Assembly (NCBI RefSeq): GCF_000745975.1
Contig: NZ_KN050796.1
Coordinates: 1 to 64,000 of the forward strand
Source of the DNA: Desulfobacter vibrioformis DSM 8776
Lineage (GTDB): Bacteria > Desulfobacterota > Desulfobacteria > Desulfobacterales > Desulfobacteraceae
Length of the DNA: 64,000 bases
Direction of reading: 5' to 3'
Position 1 is the first letter of the stretch, and each line of letters opens with the position of its first letter. A program made the position numbers and the translations under genes. The notes beneath the pieces were generated by a model. The model did no database searches. It saw only the letters and a program-made list of their open reading frames with translations, and was not told the DNA's origin. Positions 54,041 through 63,250 of the stretch are shown here, in pieces.

Positions 54041-57000
54041 ATGATTAAAAACAATAAATCCAAAGGGGAAAAACTGCTGGGTATTTACAGGGAACACCTG
54101 TCCCCTACAATGCAGCACATTGTTCAGATACTGGCAATCCATGTGTTTCCAATGAGGCAGAAAGAACTGATCTATTGCCTGGATCAGATGGGAGAAAAAG
54201 ATTGCAACGGAAAAAGCTTTTCAGGCCAATCCATCCAGGATGTTGTAAAAGAGCTTGAAGGGTTGGAAATGATTCTCAAAGCGCCTGCAGGCGTGTCCTG
54301 CAATACGCTCATAAAATCCCATGCCCTGGCAGACGCGGTCCTATCCGGAAAAATTACATCTATAGCCAAGATTGTTTTGAATTTAATGGGGTTTGAAACC
54401 GCCACGTTAAAAATGATCGATGGAAAGGCCCAGGGGTTTTACCGGAATCTTCAAATCAGTCTGTTTGTCCATGAGGATCCTGACATGATTTTATCTCTCT
54501 GGAGAAACGCACAATATTATATCCCCTTGCAATTCCGTGAAGAACCGCCATTATTAACCCTTCTGAATCAGCCCTTCAATCCTGCGCTGTTTAAAACACT
54601 TAGCCATGGAATTCAGGCCCATATCCTGCCCATAATGTTTGCAGAGGCTGATATCCGTTTAGACGACTGCCGGGACTTTTTAGAATATGCAGTTGACTTT
54701 TATCGTTCGCAAAAGGGAATGGAAAAACAAAAAACCAGGTTATTGGAGTTTTTACTATTATGCGGACGGTTCAAAGATTTTGATACTGTTTTGATGACTA
54801 TACCGGAAGAGTGCTACGAGCATATGGTTTTTCAGGGTATGCGCAGTCTTGTTTGCAATGAAGACACCGCATTGCCATGGTTTGACAAAGCGCTTTCCCT
54901 TTTAAAAAAACAAACCCGTAAACGCAAAATATTTTTGCCGGGGCTTCCGGGCCTCATGTTTCTTTTTGCCCTGCTCAAGACAAAGGATCCGGGTCAATAT
55001 CAAATTGCGCTGGCCCACATTGAAGCTGCATTGAGAAAACAAGATATTTATGCAATCCCTATTGATCTGATCGAATATTTATTCAAGATGTTTGAGGCCA
55101 AAGAGAGCTTGAGTGAGGCAGAATCAAGCAGGTATGATAAAATTGAAATTAAAAATTTCAAAATCCGGTTTTTCTCTATTCTGATCATGGCATGGAGAAA
55201 TCATGAGAACGCAAAATGCTATCTAAATGAACTGAAACAGATTCATCAAAAAGCGGCAGATTCGGGTTTTCTCTGGTTAGCTGCGGAATCAGCCATGCTG
55301 CTGGCCGACCTTGGCAATGATCCGGACACAAACATTGAATACGCTGAATCTGCACATACCACCTGCGGAACAACAACTCTGGTTCATATGGTTCCCCAAA
55401 TACCTGTGTGGGAAAAAATTTTAACAGCCCTAACCCACATAAGCCAAAGTAATCAGACCAGCCCGGAGAATAAAACCGGTAATACCGACCAGAGAATGGT
55501 CTGGATTCTCTCTTATGTTGAACGGGCAAACAGTGCCGCAATTACCCCCCGGTTACAAAAATTGACGAAAAAGAAAACCTGGACAAAGGGGCGGGCCGTG
55601 GCATTAAAAAATCTGCGTGAAAATTTTGAAACCATGGACGGGCTGACGGATCAGGATAAAAAGATCTGCAAGGCGATTAAAGCATATTCTGTCCAGTCCG
55701 GATATAGCAGCGGTTATTATAACTATGCCCAGACAGAGTATCGGTTTGACATGGATAAAGCCCTTGAAGCCCTGGTTGGACACCCCTTGATCTATGCAGA
55801 CCAAGAGATTCAAACCCAGGTGGAACTTATTGAAGGGGAACCTGAACTCAGGCTGAAAAATGAAAAGGGACAGTTGCGGATGACCATGGACGCAACACCC
55901 CTGGCCAATGGAAACAACGCCAGCCTGGTTCGTGAAACCCCAACCCGGTTCAAATTGATCAAATTTTCACAACACCACCAGCAAATTGCAGCACTGATCG
56001 GAAAAGACGGCCTGAAACTGCCCCAAAAAGCAAAGGAAGATGCGCTTAAAACGGCGGCAGCACTGGCATCCTGTGTCCAGGTCAACTCGGATTTTGCGAT
56101 TCCCGGCAATTCACATGCCAAATCCGTGATCGCCGATCCAACGCCACATGTTCATATCATGCCGTTTCAAGATGGCATCAGTGTTGAATTCATGGTTCGG
56201 CCGTTTACCGACTCCGGTTCATATTTTAAGCCGGGTCAGGGCGGCATCCATGTTTTTGCCCAAAAAGAAGATGAAAAATTAACCGCACAAAGGGATCTGG
56301 CAAAAGAGAAAGAATGCCTTGAAGAAATTGTCCGCCTTTGTCCGGCAATGGAATATATCTCTCCTGTGGATGGTCAGTGGCAGGCCGGAGAACCCGAGCA
56401 GGCATTGGAGCTGCTTTGTGACCTGAAAAATTGTGAAGATAAGGCAATACTGGAATGGCCCAAGGGAGAAAAACTGAAAATCGCTTCCCGGGCGTCCTTT
56501 GACAATCTGAATCTGAAAATTCAAAAAGACCGGGAATGGTTCAAGGCCAGCGGCTGCCTGAAACTTGACAATGACCTGGTCCTTGATTTGACACAGCTCA
56601 TGGAACTGCTCTCAAAATCCACAGGACGGTTTCTTCCCCTGGATGAGAATACATTTGTCACGCTGACCAAAAGTTTAAAAAATAGCCTTGACGAACTTAA
56701 AGCCTATAGCGCTCCGCATGGCAACGGTGTCCGCATTCCGCCCCTGGCCGTTCCTGCCATGGAAGACCTGATTGACCTGGCAGGACATCTGGAATCAGAT
56801 AAGGCCTGGAAAGATCATTGTAAAAAATTAAAGCAGAGCATTTCTCCAAAGCTTCCAGGCACCCTTCAGGCAAGCTTAAGGGATTATCAGAAAACAGGGT
56901 TTGAGTGGCTGGCCCAGTTAATCCACTGGGAGGTCGGCGGATGTCTGGCCGATGACATGGGGATTGGCAAAACGGTTCAGGCCCTGTCCGCAATTCTACT

Positions 57001-58243
57001 GGTTGCAGACCAGGGGCCTGTCCTTGTGGTTGCTCCCCTTTCTGTCATGTCCAACTGGGAGGACGAATGCCAACGGTTTGCCCCCACACTTCATCCCAAA
57101 ATATTCGGTCCCGGAGACCGGGATTTATTTCTTGGCACCCTTGGGCCCTTTGACCTGGTGATTTCAAGCTACGGCCTGTTGCAGACCGAGGCGGACAGGC
57201 TTGCCGGAATCGATTGGCAGACCATTGTACTTGACGAGGCCCAGGCCATTAAAAATATGAAAACCAAGCGTTCCAAAGCAGCCATGAAGCTTAACGCAAG
57301 GTTCCGGCTGATCACCACGGGAACGCCTGTGGAGAACCATCTGGATGAACTATGGACTCTTTTCAATTTTATCAATCCAGGTCTTTTAGGCAGTTTCAAA
57401 AGGTTTCGGGAACAATTTGTCCTGCCCATTGAGCGGGATAATGACAAAGAGGCTTTAAGGCGTCTTAGAAGACTTGTACGTCCTTTTATCCTGAGGCGGC
57501 TGAAAACCGATGTGCTGACGGAACTGCCTGAAAAAACAGAAATTAATTTGTATGTGGAGATGAATCCGGAGGAAGCCGCCCTTTACGAAGCCCAGCGGTT
57601 AAAATCCCTTGAAAATATTGAAACCTCCAGTGACACAGCAGGTGCCAGACATTTGAGAATACTGGCAGAATTGACCCGGTTGCGGCGGTTGTGCTGCAAT
57701 CCGGCTCTGATTCTTCCGGAGGCAAAAATCGAAAGTTCCAAGCTAAAAGTTTTTGCCGATACAGTGAACGAACTGCTTGCCAATCAGCACAAAGCCCTTG
57801 TGTTCAGTCAGTTTGTGGGACATCTGGAGATTCTCAAGGCTTATCTTGATAAGCAAAAAATCTGCTACCAATACCTGGACGGTACAACCTCTGCCAAAGA
57901 GCGTCAAAAAAGAATCCTGGCCTTTCAAAAAGGCCAGGGCGATCTTTTTCTTATCAGCCTGAAAGCCGGGGGTGCGGGCTTAAATCTGACCGCAGCAGAT
58001 TACGTCATTCACATGGACCCATGGTGGAATCCAGCCGTGGAAGACCAGGCTTCGGACCGGGTCCACCGCATCGGCCAGACCCGGCCGGTAACGATTTACC
58101 GCCTGGTGGTCAAAGGTTCCATAGAGGAAAAAATTATTGGGCTGCATCGTGAAAAACGCGAGCTCGCTGAAAATCTTTTGGCCGGTAGCGATGCCGCTGC
58201 CAGGATTTCGGCGGATGAATTGCTCGAATTGCTTAAAAAATAA
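54041..58243 (+). CDS. SNF2-family DEAD/DEAH helicase with long N-terminal region
   Basis: The C-terminal 450 residues are a complete SNF2 ATPase: motif I LADDMGIGKTVQALSAIL, II VLDEAQAIKN, III TTGTPVENHLDELWTLF, V LKAGGAGLNLTAADYVIHMD and VI DRVHRIGQTRPVT. About 950 residues precede it: helical repeat-like segments, then a beta-rich region near 790-900. The beginning (residues 10-90) resembles a winged helix. It likely translocates on DNA and displaces proteins such as RNA polymerase; bacterial Snf2 proteins like this are often HepA/HelZ relatives. The ATG with AGGA upstream is preferred to a GTG 42 bases earlier. Confidence 0.9.
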   Translation: MIKNNKSKGEKLLGIYREHLSPTMQHIVQILAIHVFPMRQKELIYCLDQMGEKDCNGKSFSGQSIQDVVKELEGLEMILKAPAGVSCNTLIKSHALADAVLSGKITSIAKIVLNLMGFETATLKMIDGKAQGFYRNLQISLFVHEDPDMILSLWRNAQYYIPLQFREEPPLLTLLNQPFNPALFKTLSHGIQAHILPIMFAEADIRLDDCRDFLEYAVDFYRSQKGMEKQKTRLLEFLLLCGRFKDFDTVLMTIPEECYEHMVFQGMRSLVCNEDTALPWFDKALSLLKKQTRKRKIFLPGLPGLMFLFALLKTKDPGQYQIALAHIEAALRKQDIYAIPIDLIEYLFKMFEAKESLSEAESSRYDKIEIKNFKIRFFSILIMAWRNHENAKCYLNELKQIHQKAADSGFLWLAAESAMLLADLGNDPDTNIEYAESAHTTCGTTTLVHMVPQIPVWEKILTALTHISQSNQTSPENKTGNTDQRMVWILSYVERANSAAITPRLQKLTKKKTWTKGRAVALKNLRENFETMDGLTDQDKKICKAIKAYSVQSGYSSGYYNYAQTEYRFDMDKALEALVGHPLIYADQEIQTQVELIEGEPELRLKNEKGQLRMTMDATPLANGNNASLVRETPTRFKLIKFSQHHQQIAALIGKDGLKLPQKAKEDALKTAAALASCVQVNSDFAIPGNSHAKSVIADPTPHVHIMPFQDGISVEFMVRPFTDSGSYFKPGQGGIHVFAQKEDEKLTAQRDLAKEKECLEEIVRLCPAMEYISPVDGQWQAGEPEQALELLCDLKNCEDKAILEWPKGEKLKIASRASFDNLNLKIQKDREWFKASGCLKLDNDLVLDLTQLMELLSKSTGRFLPLDENTFVTLTKSLKNSLDELKAYSAPHGNGVRIPPLAVPAMEDLIDLAGHLESDKAWKDHCKKLKQSISPKLPGTLQASLRDYQKTGFEWLAQLIHWEVGGCLADDMGIGKTVQALSAILLVADQGPVLVVAPLSVMSNWEDECQRFAPTLHPKIFGPGDRDLFLGTLGPFDLVISSYGLLQTEADRLAGIDWQTIVLDEAQAIKNMKTKRSKAAMKLNARFRLITTGTPVENHLDELWTLFNFINPGLLGSFKRFREQFVLPIERDNDKEALRRLRRLVRPFILRRLKTDVLTELPEKTEINLYVEMNPEEAALYEAQRLKSLENIETSSDTAGARHLRILAELTRLRRLCCNPALILPEAKIESSKLKVFADTVNELLANQHKALVFSQFVGHLEILKAYLDKQKICYQYLDGTTSAKERQKRILAFQKGQGDLFLISLKAGGAGLNLTAADYVIHMDPWWNPAVEDQASDRVHRIGQTRPVTIYRLVVKGSIEEKIIGLHREKRELAENLLAGSDAAARISADELLELLKK

Positions 58244-58273
58244 GGGTATTAAACCCTTTATTGCTCTTTTTTC
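58235..58273. terminator. Bidirectional terminator between converging genes
   Basis: AAGGGT (58242-58247) pairs with ACCCTT (58253-58258). On the minus strand the stem is followed by ATTTTTT; on the plus strand by TTATTGCTCTTTTTT. It spans the ends of the helicase gene and the acidic-protein gene, which lie 14 bases apart. Confidence 0.7.
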
Positions 58274-58944
58274 TTTTCCCAGAAATCACGGCTTTCCTGA
58301 AGAATGGCATTGATATCGTCATCCTCCATATCCTGGTCAGTCTCCTTGTCCCCGTCTTCCAGGCCATCAATATCCGGCAATTCCCCAGCACTTAAGTCTT
58401 CTTTTTCTATGTCATCCTCTTGGGCCTGGGGGAAATCGCCAATCACTTCATCATCTATATCTGCTTCAAGGATATCTGGGTCGTCCGGATCAAATTCAAA
58501 TTCATCTTCAAGATCTTCAATTTCCAGTCTGAGCTCAACATCCTGGATATCATCATCTTGGATATCATCATCCAGGTCTTCCGCGGGCTTCTCATCTGGT
58601 TCATCATCATAATCCGGAAGGTTAATGGACAGAGGATCCTCCCGGTCTGATGCTGCGGCTTCTTTATCCTGCGGGTCCTGTTCCGGTGTCGTAGGTTCAC
58701 AATCTTTAAGCAGGTTGCCGTTCCGGTCAAAAAGCAGGCTGCCATCCAGATTGATTTCATAATCAAGCCTGAATGCTACATCATTGTTATGTACGACAAT
58801 CTGGCCACCTTTGGGAGACAGAGCCTTAATTGTCAGGCGTTCCTTGAACAGATCCCTGACTGCATCAAGATCCAGATCTTTCTGGACCGATGCAATAAGG
58901 TCTTTTTCACCGTTCAGTATGACTTTGGGATCTGTAATTCTCAT
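58258..58944 (-). CDS. Extremely acidic protein of unknown function
   Basis: Residues 1-80 form a small mixed domain (DPKVILNGEKDLIASVQKDL; LTIKALSPKGGQIVVHN; FRLDYEINLDGSLLFDRNG). From about 85 to 215 the protein is dominated by D and E with few other residues, including a repeat of DDIQ (DDDIQDDDIQD). The C-terminus is SRDFWEKKKEQ. No family recognised. AAGGAG lies 6 bases before the ATG, so it is probably translated. The acidic stretch could bind a basic partner, mimic DNA, or be a flexible linker. Confidence 0.7.
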   Translation of the reverse strand: MRITDPKVILNGEKDLIASVQKDLDLDAVRDLFKERLTIKALSPKGGQIVVHNNDVAFRLDYEINLDGSLLFDRNGNLLKDCEPTTPEQDPQDKEAAASDREDPLSINLPDYDDEPDEKPAEDLDDDIQDDDIQDVELRLEIEDLEDEFEFDPDDPDILEADIDDEVIGDFPQAQEDDIEKEDLSAGELPDIDGLEDGDKETDQDMEDDDINAILQESRDFWEKKKEQ

Positions 58945-58984
58945 GCATAACTCCTTAATTTAATAGTATAGGAATTTCCATTCT

Positions 58985-59019
58985 TAAAACTTAAAACCTA
59001 ACAACCCGCCCGAAGGGCG
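58985..59019 (-). terminator. Weak terminator-like hairpin after the ABC operon
   Basis: CGCCC (59007-59011), GAA loop on the plus strand, GGGCG (59015-59019); on the minus strand it is followed by GGTTGTTAGGTTTTAAGTTTT. Just past the stop of the CheY-fusion gene. The stem is short and the T run interrupted. Confidence 0.4.
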
Positions 59020-59024
59020 ATCAT

Positions 59025-60398
59025 TTATCGATTGAATGCAATGTTCGCAAAACTAGGTTCAATAAAGTTTTCAAGGTCAATGATTTTGCCGATTTCCATG
59101 GTATCATGCATGTATCTTTGAATTTTATCAAGAGCGTCTGCATCCGGATAGAGTCCATCCCAGCGTATGGCCATGGGCTGGGAAAATACATTTTGAAGCA
59201 CCTGGGGATTCAGCCCCATTTTACCTTCGGGGTCCAGAAATTTTACACCAATATCCGCGGCCCGGGTCTTGTCGTTTTCAATATACTCGCCGGTTTCCAC
59301 CAGTAGGGATACAAACTCCTGGACAGCATCGGGATGTTTCTGGATAAAGTCTTTTTGCATGGCCACAATACAGCAGGGATGATTTTCCCAGCGTGCGGCT
59401 GAATAGAATTCCAGGCTGCCGATCCCCCCTTTTATGGCTTTGGTTGCAACCGGTTCTGCAACCATGAATCCGCCCACGTCCTCGTTTTCTTTCATAATGC
59501 CGGGCATCTTGATGGGCGGAACCACTTCAAAGCGTACATTAATGGCTTTTTCTCCGGGAACACCGGGTTTGAGCCCCAGTTCCTTTAAAAATTTATGTGC
59601 AAGCATGTGGTGAACCGACATTTTGTGGGGAATATCCACAACCTTGTATTTGTAAAAGCTTTGCAAAGAGTCAAACCTGTGATCATAATGCCGGGAGCGC
59701 ACAAATGTGGAACCGTTCTTGTGGGCAAACAGGACCAGTTGAATGGGGGAGTCATAGGCAAAAAGATCCATGGCAATGGGGGCCAGAACAAAAGCGCAGT
59801 CGATTTCCCCGCTTTCAAGACCTTCCTGTATGGGGTTCCATCCACCCATCAGGCTGGTTGACAGGTCAAAGTACCTAGGTTCCACATCCCCTTGGTTAAT
59901 CCGGTGTTTCAGGGCACCCAGGGCAAGGTGGTCGGTGATCTGGATGTGGGCCACATTGAGCTCAACGCGGCCTCCGATAAAGCCCCGCTCTTTTGTTACC
60001 CGCTGTTTTTTCATTCCTCCGGAAAAAGCCGCTTCAATCGCGTTGACTATTTCCTCCTCATTAAAGGGCTTGGGGCAATGGGCATTGCCGCCGGCTTCCA
60101 GAATTTCTTTCTGCCTGCCCATGTCAGCCTGGGCCGTGGCCATGATGAAAGGCAGGTCCTTAAATTCTTCCAGTTCCCGTAAGTGTTTAAGAAATCTAAG
60201 GCCATCCAGCGTGGGCATGTTCCAGTCAGATATGACAAGATCAGGTTTTTCAGCTTTCACTTTTTCAATGCCGTCTGCACCGTTCACCGCCATGACAAGA
60301 TTTGAAAATCCGGCTTTCCCCAGGATTTGTTTGAACATTATCCGCATGGTGCCTGAATCATCTGCCACAACAATTTTAATATTCGGGTCTACCGCCAT
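59025..60398 (-). CDS. CheY-like receiver fused to an NrtA/SsuA-type substrate-binding domain
   Basis: 457 residues. Residues 6-128 are a receiver close to CheY: Asp13/Asp14, Asp58 in ISDWNMPTLDG (the same DWNMP as E. coli CheY), Thr88 in MATAQ and Lys110 in CPKPF. Residues about 145-457 match the nitrate/sulfonate substrate-binding family: VAHIQITDHLALGAL, VDIPHKMSVHHMLAHKFL, MVAEPVATKAI and WENHPCCIVAMQKDF, the last nearly identical to the exported protein of the same operon. There is no signal peptide or membrane helix, so both parts should be cytoplasmic. Probably a regulator reporting internal ligand, or uptake status. Last gene of the operon, 57 bases after the permease. Confidence 0.9.
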   Translation of the reverse strand: MAVDPNIKIVVADDSGTMRIMFKQILGKAGFSNLVMAVNGADGIEKVKAEKPDLVISDWNMPTLDGLRFLKHLRELEEFKDLPFIMATAQADMGRQKEILEAGGNAHCPKPFNEEEIVNAIEAAFSGGMKKQRVTKERGFIGGRVELNVAHIQITDHLALGALKHRINQGDVEPRYFDLSTSLMGGWNPIQEGLESGEIDCAFVLAPIAMDLFAYDSPIQLVLFAHKNGSTFVRSRHYDHRFDSLQSFYKYKVVDIPHKMSVHHMLAHKFLKELGLKPGVPGEKAINVRFEVVPPIKMPGIMKENEDVGGFMVAEPVATKAIKGGIGSLEFYSAARWENHPCCIVAMQKDFIQKHPDAVQEFVSLLVETGEYIENDKTRAADIGVKFLDPEGKMGLNPQVLQNVFSQPMAIRWDGLYPDADALDKIQRYMHDTMEIGKIIDLENFIEPSFANIAFNR

Positions 60399-60455
60399 AA
60401 ACTGCTCCTTATGTCCTGTAAAGGTGTTACATATAAAAAATCAAAAATTATGTGC

Positions 60456-61316
60456 TTAAACATCATTGGCCCATGACCAGTTGAACCGGTGCTGCAATTT
60501 CTGGAAAACTCTGTCGAGCATAAATCCCAGTATGCCGATGGCAATTATTAGGGCCATAAGTTTATCGTACTCCATGGTATCCCTGGCATCGTTAATCAGA
60601 TAGCCCAGGCCTGATGATACCCCTAAAAACTCTGCCGGAACCAAAACAATCCATGCAATCCCCAGTGCCAGCCTGATGCTGGTCATCATATGGGGAATGG
60701 AATATGGAATAATAATCGTCTGAATGAGTTGGACGTTATTGGCCCCCTGGTTTAAAGCCATTTTTATCCACTGGGGATTAATGTCCATGACACCAATGGC
60801 TGTGTTCAGTATTATAGGACAAATCGTTGCCATTACAATTAAAAAATAAACAGCGGATTCAAAGCTGGTAAATAAAAGCAGTGCAATGGGCATCCAGGAC
60901 AGGGGGCTGATCATTCTTACGAATTGAATCGGCGAATGCGTCAGCTTGCGAAGACGTGTAAAAAAACCGATAAGAACGCCCAGGGGAAGCCCGATGGCCG
61001 CTGATATGGCGACGCCCACAGCAATTCTTCGCAGGCTTGCAAAAACCGACACCCAGAATCTGGGATTCTGAAACGCGTCTGTCAGAGCCGCCAGGGTGGG
61101 GCCGGGCAGAAATCCTTTAAAATAGGACAATCCGGGCCGGGTGAAAATGAACTGTGTCACAACTGCCCAGGCGCAGACAGACAGGATAAGTCCGGCCAGT
61201 TCATATTTCCAGCCCGACCATGCCCGGGTTAAAAATGGTGACAATCCGACCAGATCAGACCTGTTGTGGATCTTTTTTTCAGTTGATTTCAATGGTTTCT
61301 TCCCGGGCCAATGCAT
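60456..61316 (-). CDS. ABC transporter permease, nitrate/sulfonate/taurine type
   Basis: About six membrane helices in 286 residues, first near LAGLILSVCAWAVVTQF. The ATPase-contact EAA loop is visible in INPQWIKMALNQGANNVQLIQTIIIPYSIPHMMTSIRLA (given by its parts: ALNQGAN, IPYSIPHM). This is the BPD_transp_1 type of NrtB/SsuC/TauC. The start overlaps the end of the binding-protein gene by 38 bases; a later start is possible. It should form the channel with the ATPase at 62471-63247. Confidence 0.92.
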   Translation of the reverse strand: MHWPGKKPLKSTEKKIHNRSDLVGLSPFLTRAWSGWKYELAGLILSVCAWAVVTQFIFTRPGLSYFKGFLPGPTLAALTDAFQNPRFWVSVFASLRRIAVGVAISAAIGLPLGVLIGFFTRLRKLTHSPIQFVRMISPLSWMPIALLLFTSFESAVYFLIVMATICPIILNTAIGVMDINPQWIKMALNQGANNVQLIQTIIIPYSIPHMMTSIRLALGIAWIVLVPAEFLGVSSGLGYLINDARDTMEYDKLMALIIAIGILGFMLDRVFQKLQHRFNWSWANDV

Positions 61317-62481
61317 CTTTCATGTCGCACTGGCAGAATGCTTTTATGCCTCCCATGTCGTCAAGGGCCTTTCTGACAAAACGGTCGTCCACAAGTTGTG
61401 CAACCGCTGTGTTTGTATCAAGGGGGGTCAGAAAATCCGTGTTGCCCTCGACTTTGGTTTTTTTCATTTGTTCCAGAATAAACCGGGTGGCTGATGGATA
61501 AGGAAACGGCTGGAACCCGATTCTTTCGACATTCCACTGGGGATGTACCAGTTCTTTTTCGGGAATCGAACCAAAAACCCGGTTCAGGACGGATTCATTT
61601 ACCGGCAGAAATCCTTCACCCTCCCTGCTGAGCAGGTGGGCGGTTTCCCTGGGATTCTGCAGGCACCACGCCTGGGCGCGCACAATGGCGTTTACCGCCT
61701 TTTGGATCATGGCTTGATTTTGCAGGATCAGATCGTCTTTGACCACGATAACACAACAGGGATGATTTTTCCAAATATCTCCTGAATATCGCATTATTTT
61801 TGCTGAAAATTTTTCCTGGGCCAGGGCGTTGAAGGGGTCTGCCACGATAAATGCGTCTATTTTCTTACCCAAAAGCGCCTGGGGCATATCCGGAGGCGGC
61901 AGGATAAACAGGTTCACCTCGTGGGGGGCAAGCTTTGAGCCCGGCGGACGGATTACAGGTTCAAGCCCCTGGGCCTGAAGGCCTAACTGCATGACCAGAT
62001 TGTGCATGGAATACCATGAGGGAACAGCCACCTGTTTACCGGAAAGATCCGCAAACCGGTTGATGCCGGAGTCTGCTTTGACAGTGACCGCACTGCCGTT
62101 GGTATGATCCCAGGCCAGGACCTTGACAGGTATGTTCTGCTTGAATCGCATCCATACGGGGATGGGGAAGAGCATGTGGACCAGGTCAAATTTCCCCGTT
62201 AAAAAGGATTCAGTGAGTAAATTCCATGAACGCACCATGACCGGGCGTTCCACATGAAGTCCTTCATGGGAAAAATAGCCCAGACTGTATGCAACAAGCA
62301 GGGGTGTGGCATCTGTAATGGGCAGATACCCTATTTTTAACGGCCTTTTGTTTGCCGCTGCCAGGCACGGAAATGCCATGGGGGTGCAGGCGGCCGCACC
62401 TGCCGTCTGTATTATCGTTTTTAAAAATTTTCGCCGTGAAATGCCGTTGGGGCATGTCGGCCTAGCATGGTTAAATTCCAT
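61279..62481 (-). CDS. Tat-exported substrate-binding protein, NrtA/SsuA-type
   Basis: The N-terminus has a twin-arginine signal, ISRRKFLKTIIQTAGAAA, followed by a cleavage-like FPCLAAAN, so the protein is exported folded. The mature part shows KIGYLPITDATPLLVAYSLGYF, LTGKFDLVHMLFPIPV, KQVAVPSWYSMHNLVMQLGL and WKNHPCCVIVVKDDLI, as in the CmpA/NrtA group. A Tat substrate can carry a cofactor. 400 residues. Ligand unknown: nitrate, sulfonate or another anion. It overlaps the ATPase gene by 11 bases. Confidence 0.92.
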   Translation of the reverse strand: MEFNHARPTCPNGISRRKFLKTIIQTAGAAACTPMAFPCLAAANKRPLKIGYLPITDATPLLVAYSLGYFSHEGLHVERPVMVRSWNLLTESFLTGKFDLVHMLFPIPVWMRFKQNIPVKVLAWDHTNGSAVTVKADSGINRFADLSGKQVAVPSWYSMHNLVMQLGLQAQGLEPVIRPPGSKLAPHEVNLFILPPPDMPQALLGKKIDAFIVADPFNALAQEKFSAKIMRYSGDIWKNHPCCVIVVKDDLILQNQAMIQKAVNAIVRAQAWCLQNPRETAHLLSREGEGFLPVNESVLNRVFGSIPEKELVHPQWNVERIGFQPFPYPSATRFILEQMKKTKVEGNTDFLTPLDTNTAVAQLVDDRFVRKALDDMGGIKAFCQCDMKDALAREETIEIN

Positions 62482-63247
62482 CCGTCAGGCTCCGTTTGAC
62501 TAAATATGCGATTTTAAACCGATGGAGAATATCGGTTCTCAGGGTTTTGATCACAGGATCATTCTGGTTTCGGGGATAGGGGACATCAATATCGAAAATA
62601 TCAGAGATGCCGGCAGGAGAACCTGCCAGAACCACAATTTTATTTCCAAGCCGTATGGCTTCATCAATATCGTGGGTGACAAAGACTGAGGTAAAATTTT
62701 CCGACATCCACAGGTTTACCAGTTCCTCCTGGATATGGGCCTGGGTAAAGGTGTCCAAAGAGGCAAAGGGTTCGTCAAGCAGCAGAACCTGGGGACGTCC
62801 CACCAGTGCCCTGGCCAGGCAAACCCGCTGGGCCATGCCCAGGGAGAGCTGGCCGGGTTTCACGTCAGCCGCACCTGCCAGCCCCATGATTTCCAGAAAC
62901 TGGCTTACCCGGTATTCCAGATCCTGGGTATCTTTTCTGATTTTACAGCCATAGGCCACGTTTTTCTTAACGCTGAGCCAGGGGATCAGGGCCGGCTGCT
63001 GGAACATCATGGAACGCGACGGGTGGATGCCGGTAATGGGGTCGCCGTTCACCCGGATTTGACCGCTGGTCGGATTTTCAAGCCCTGCCAGCATGTTCAG
63101 CAGGGTGGTTTTTCCGCAACCCGACTCCCCCAGAATAATCACAAAATCTCCCGGATTTATGGAAAATGAAATATCCTTGAGAACCTGGTGGTGTTTTTTT
63201 CCCGGTCCGTCGTAGGATTTGCAGATTTTTTCAATATCTATTTTCAA
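62471..63247 (-). CDS. ABC transporter ATP-binding protein, SsuB/TauB/NrtD type
   Basis: Walker A GESGCGKTTLLNMLAGL, Q-loop MMFQQPALIPWLSV, signature LSLGMAQRVCLARAL (SLGMA in place of the usual SGGQ), Walker B LLLDEPFASLD and the switch histidine in VFVTHDIDEAI. 258 residues. It starts at a TTG, 3 bases after the stop of the gene upstream. The changed signature glycine is worth noting. Confidence 0.93.
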   Translation of the reverse strand: MKIDIEKICKSYDGPGKKHHQVLKDISFSINPGDFVIILGESGCGKTTLLNMLAGLENPTSGQIRVNGDPITGIHPSRSMMFQQPALIPWLSVKKNVAYGCKIRKDTQDLEYRVSQFLEIMGLAGAADVKPGQLSLGMAQRVCLARALVGRPQVLLLDEPFASLDTFTQAHIQEELVNLWMSENFTSVFVTHDIDEAIRLGNKIVVLAGSPAGISDIFDIDVPYPRNQNDPVIKTLRTDILHRFKIAYLVKRSLTDGI

Positions 63248-63250
63248 GTG

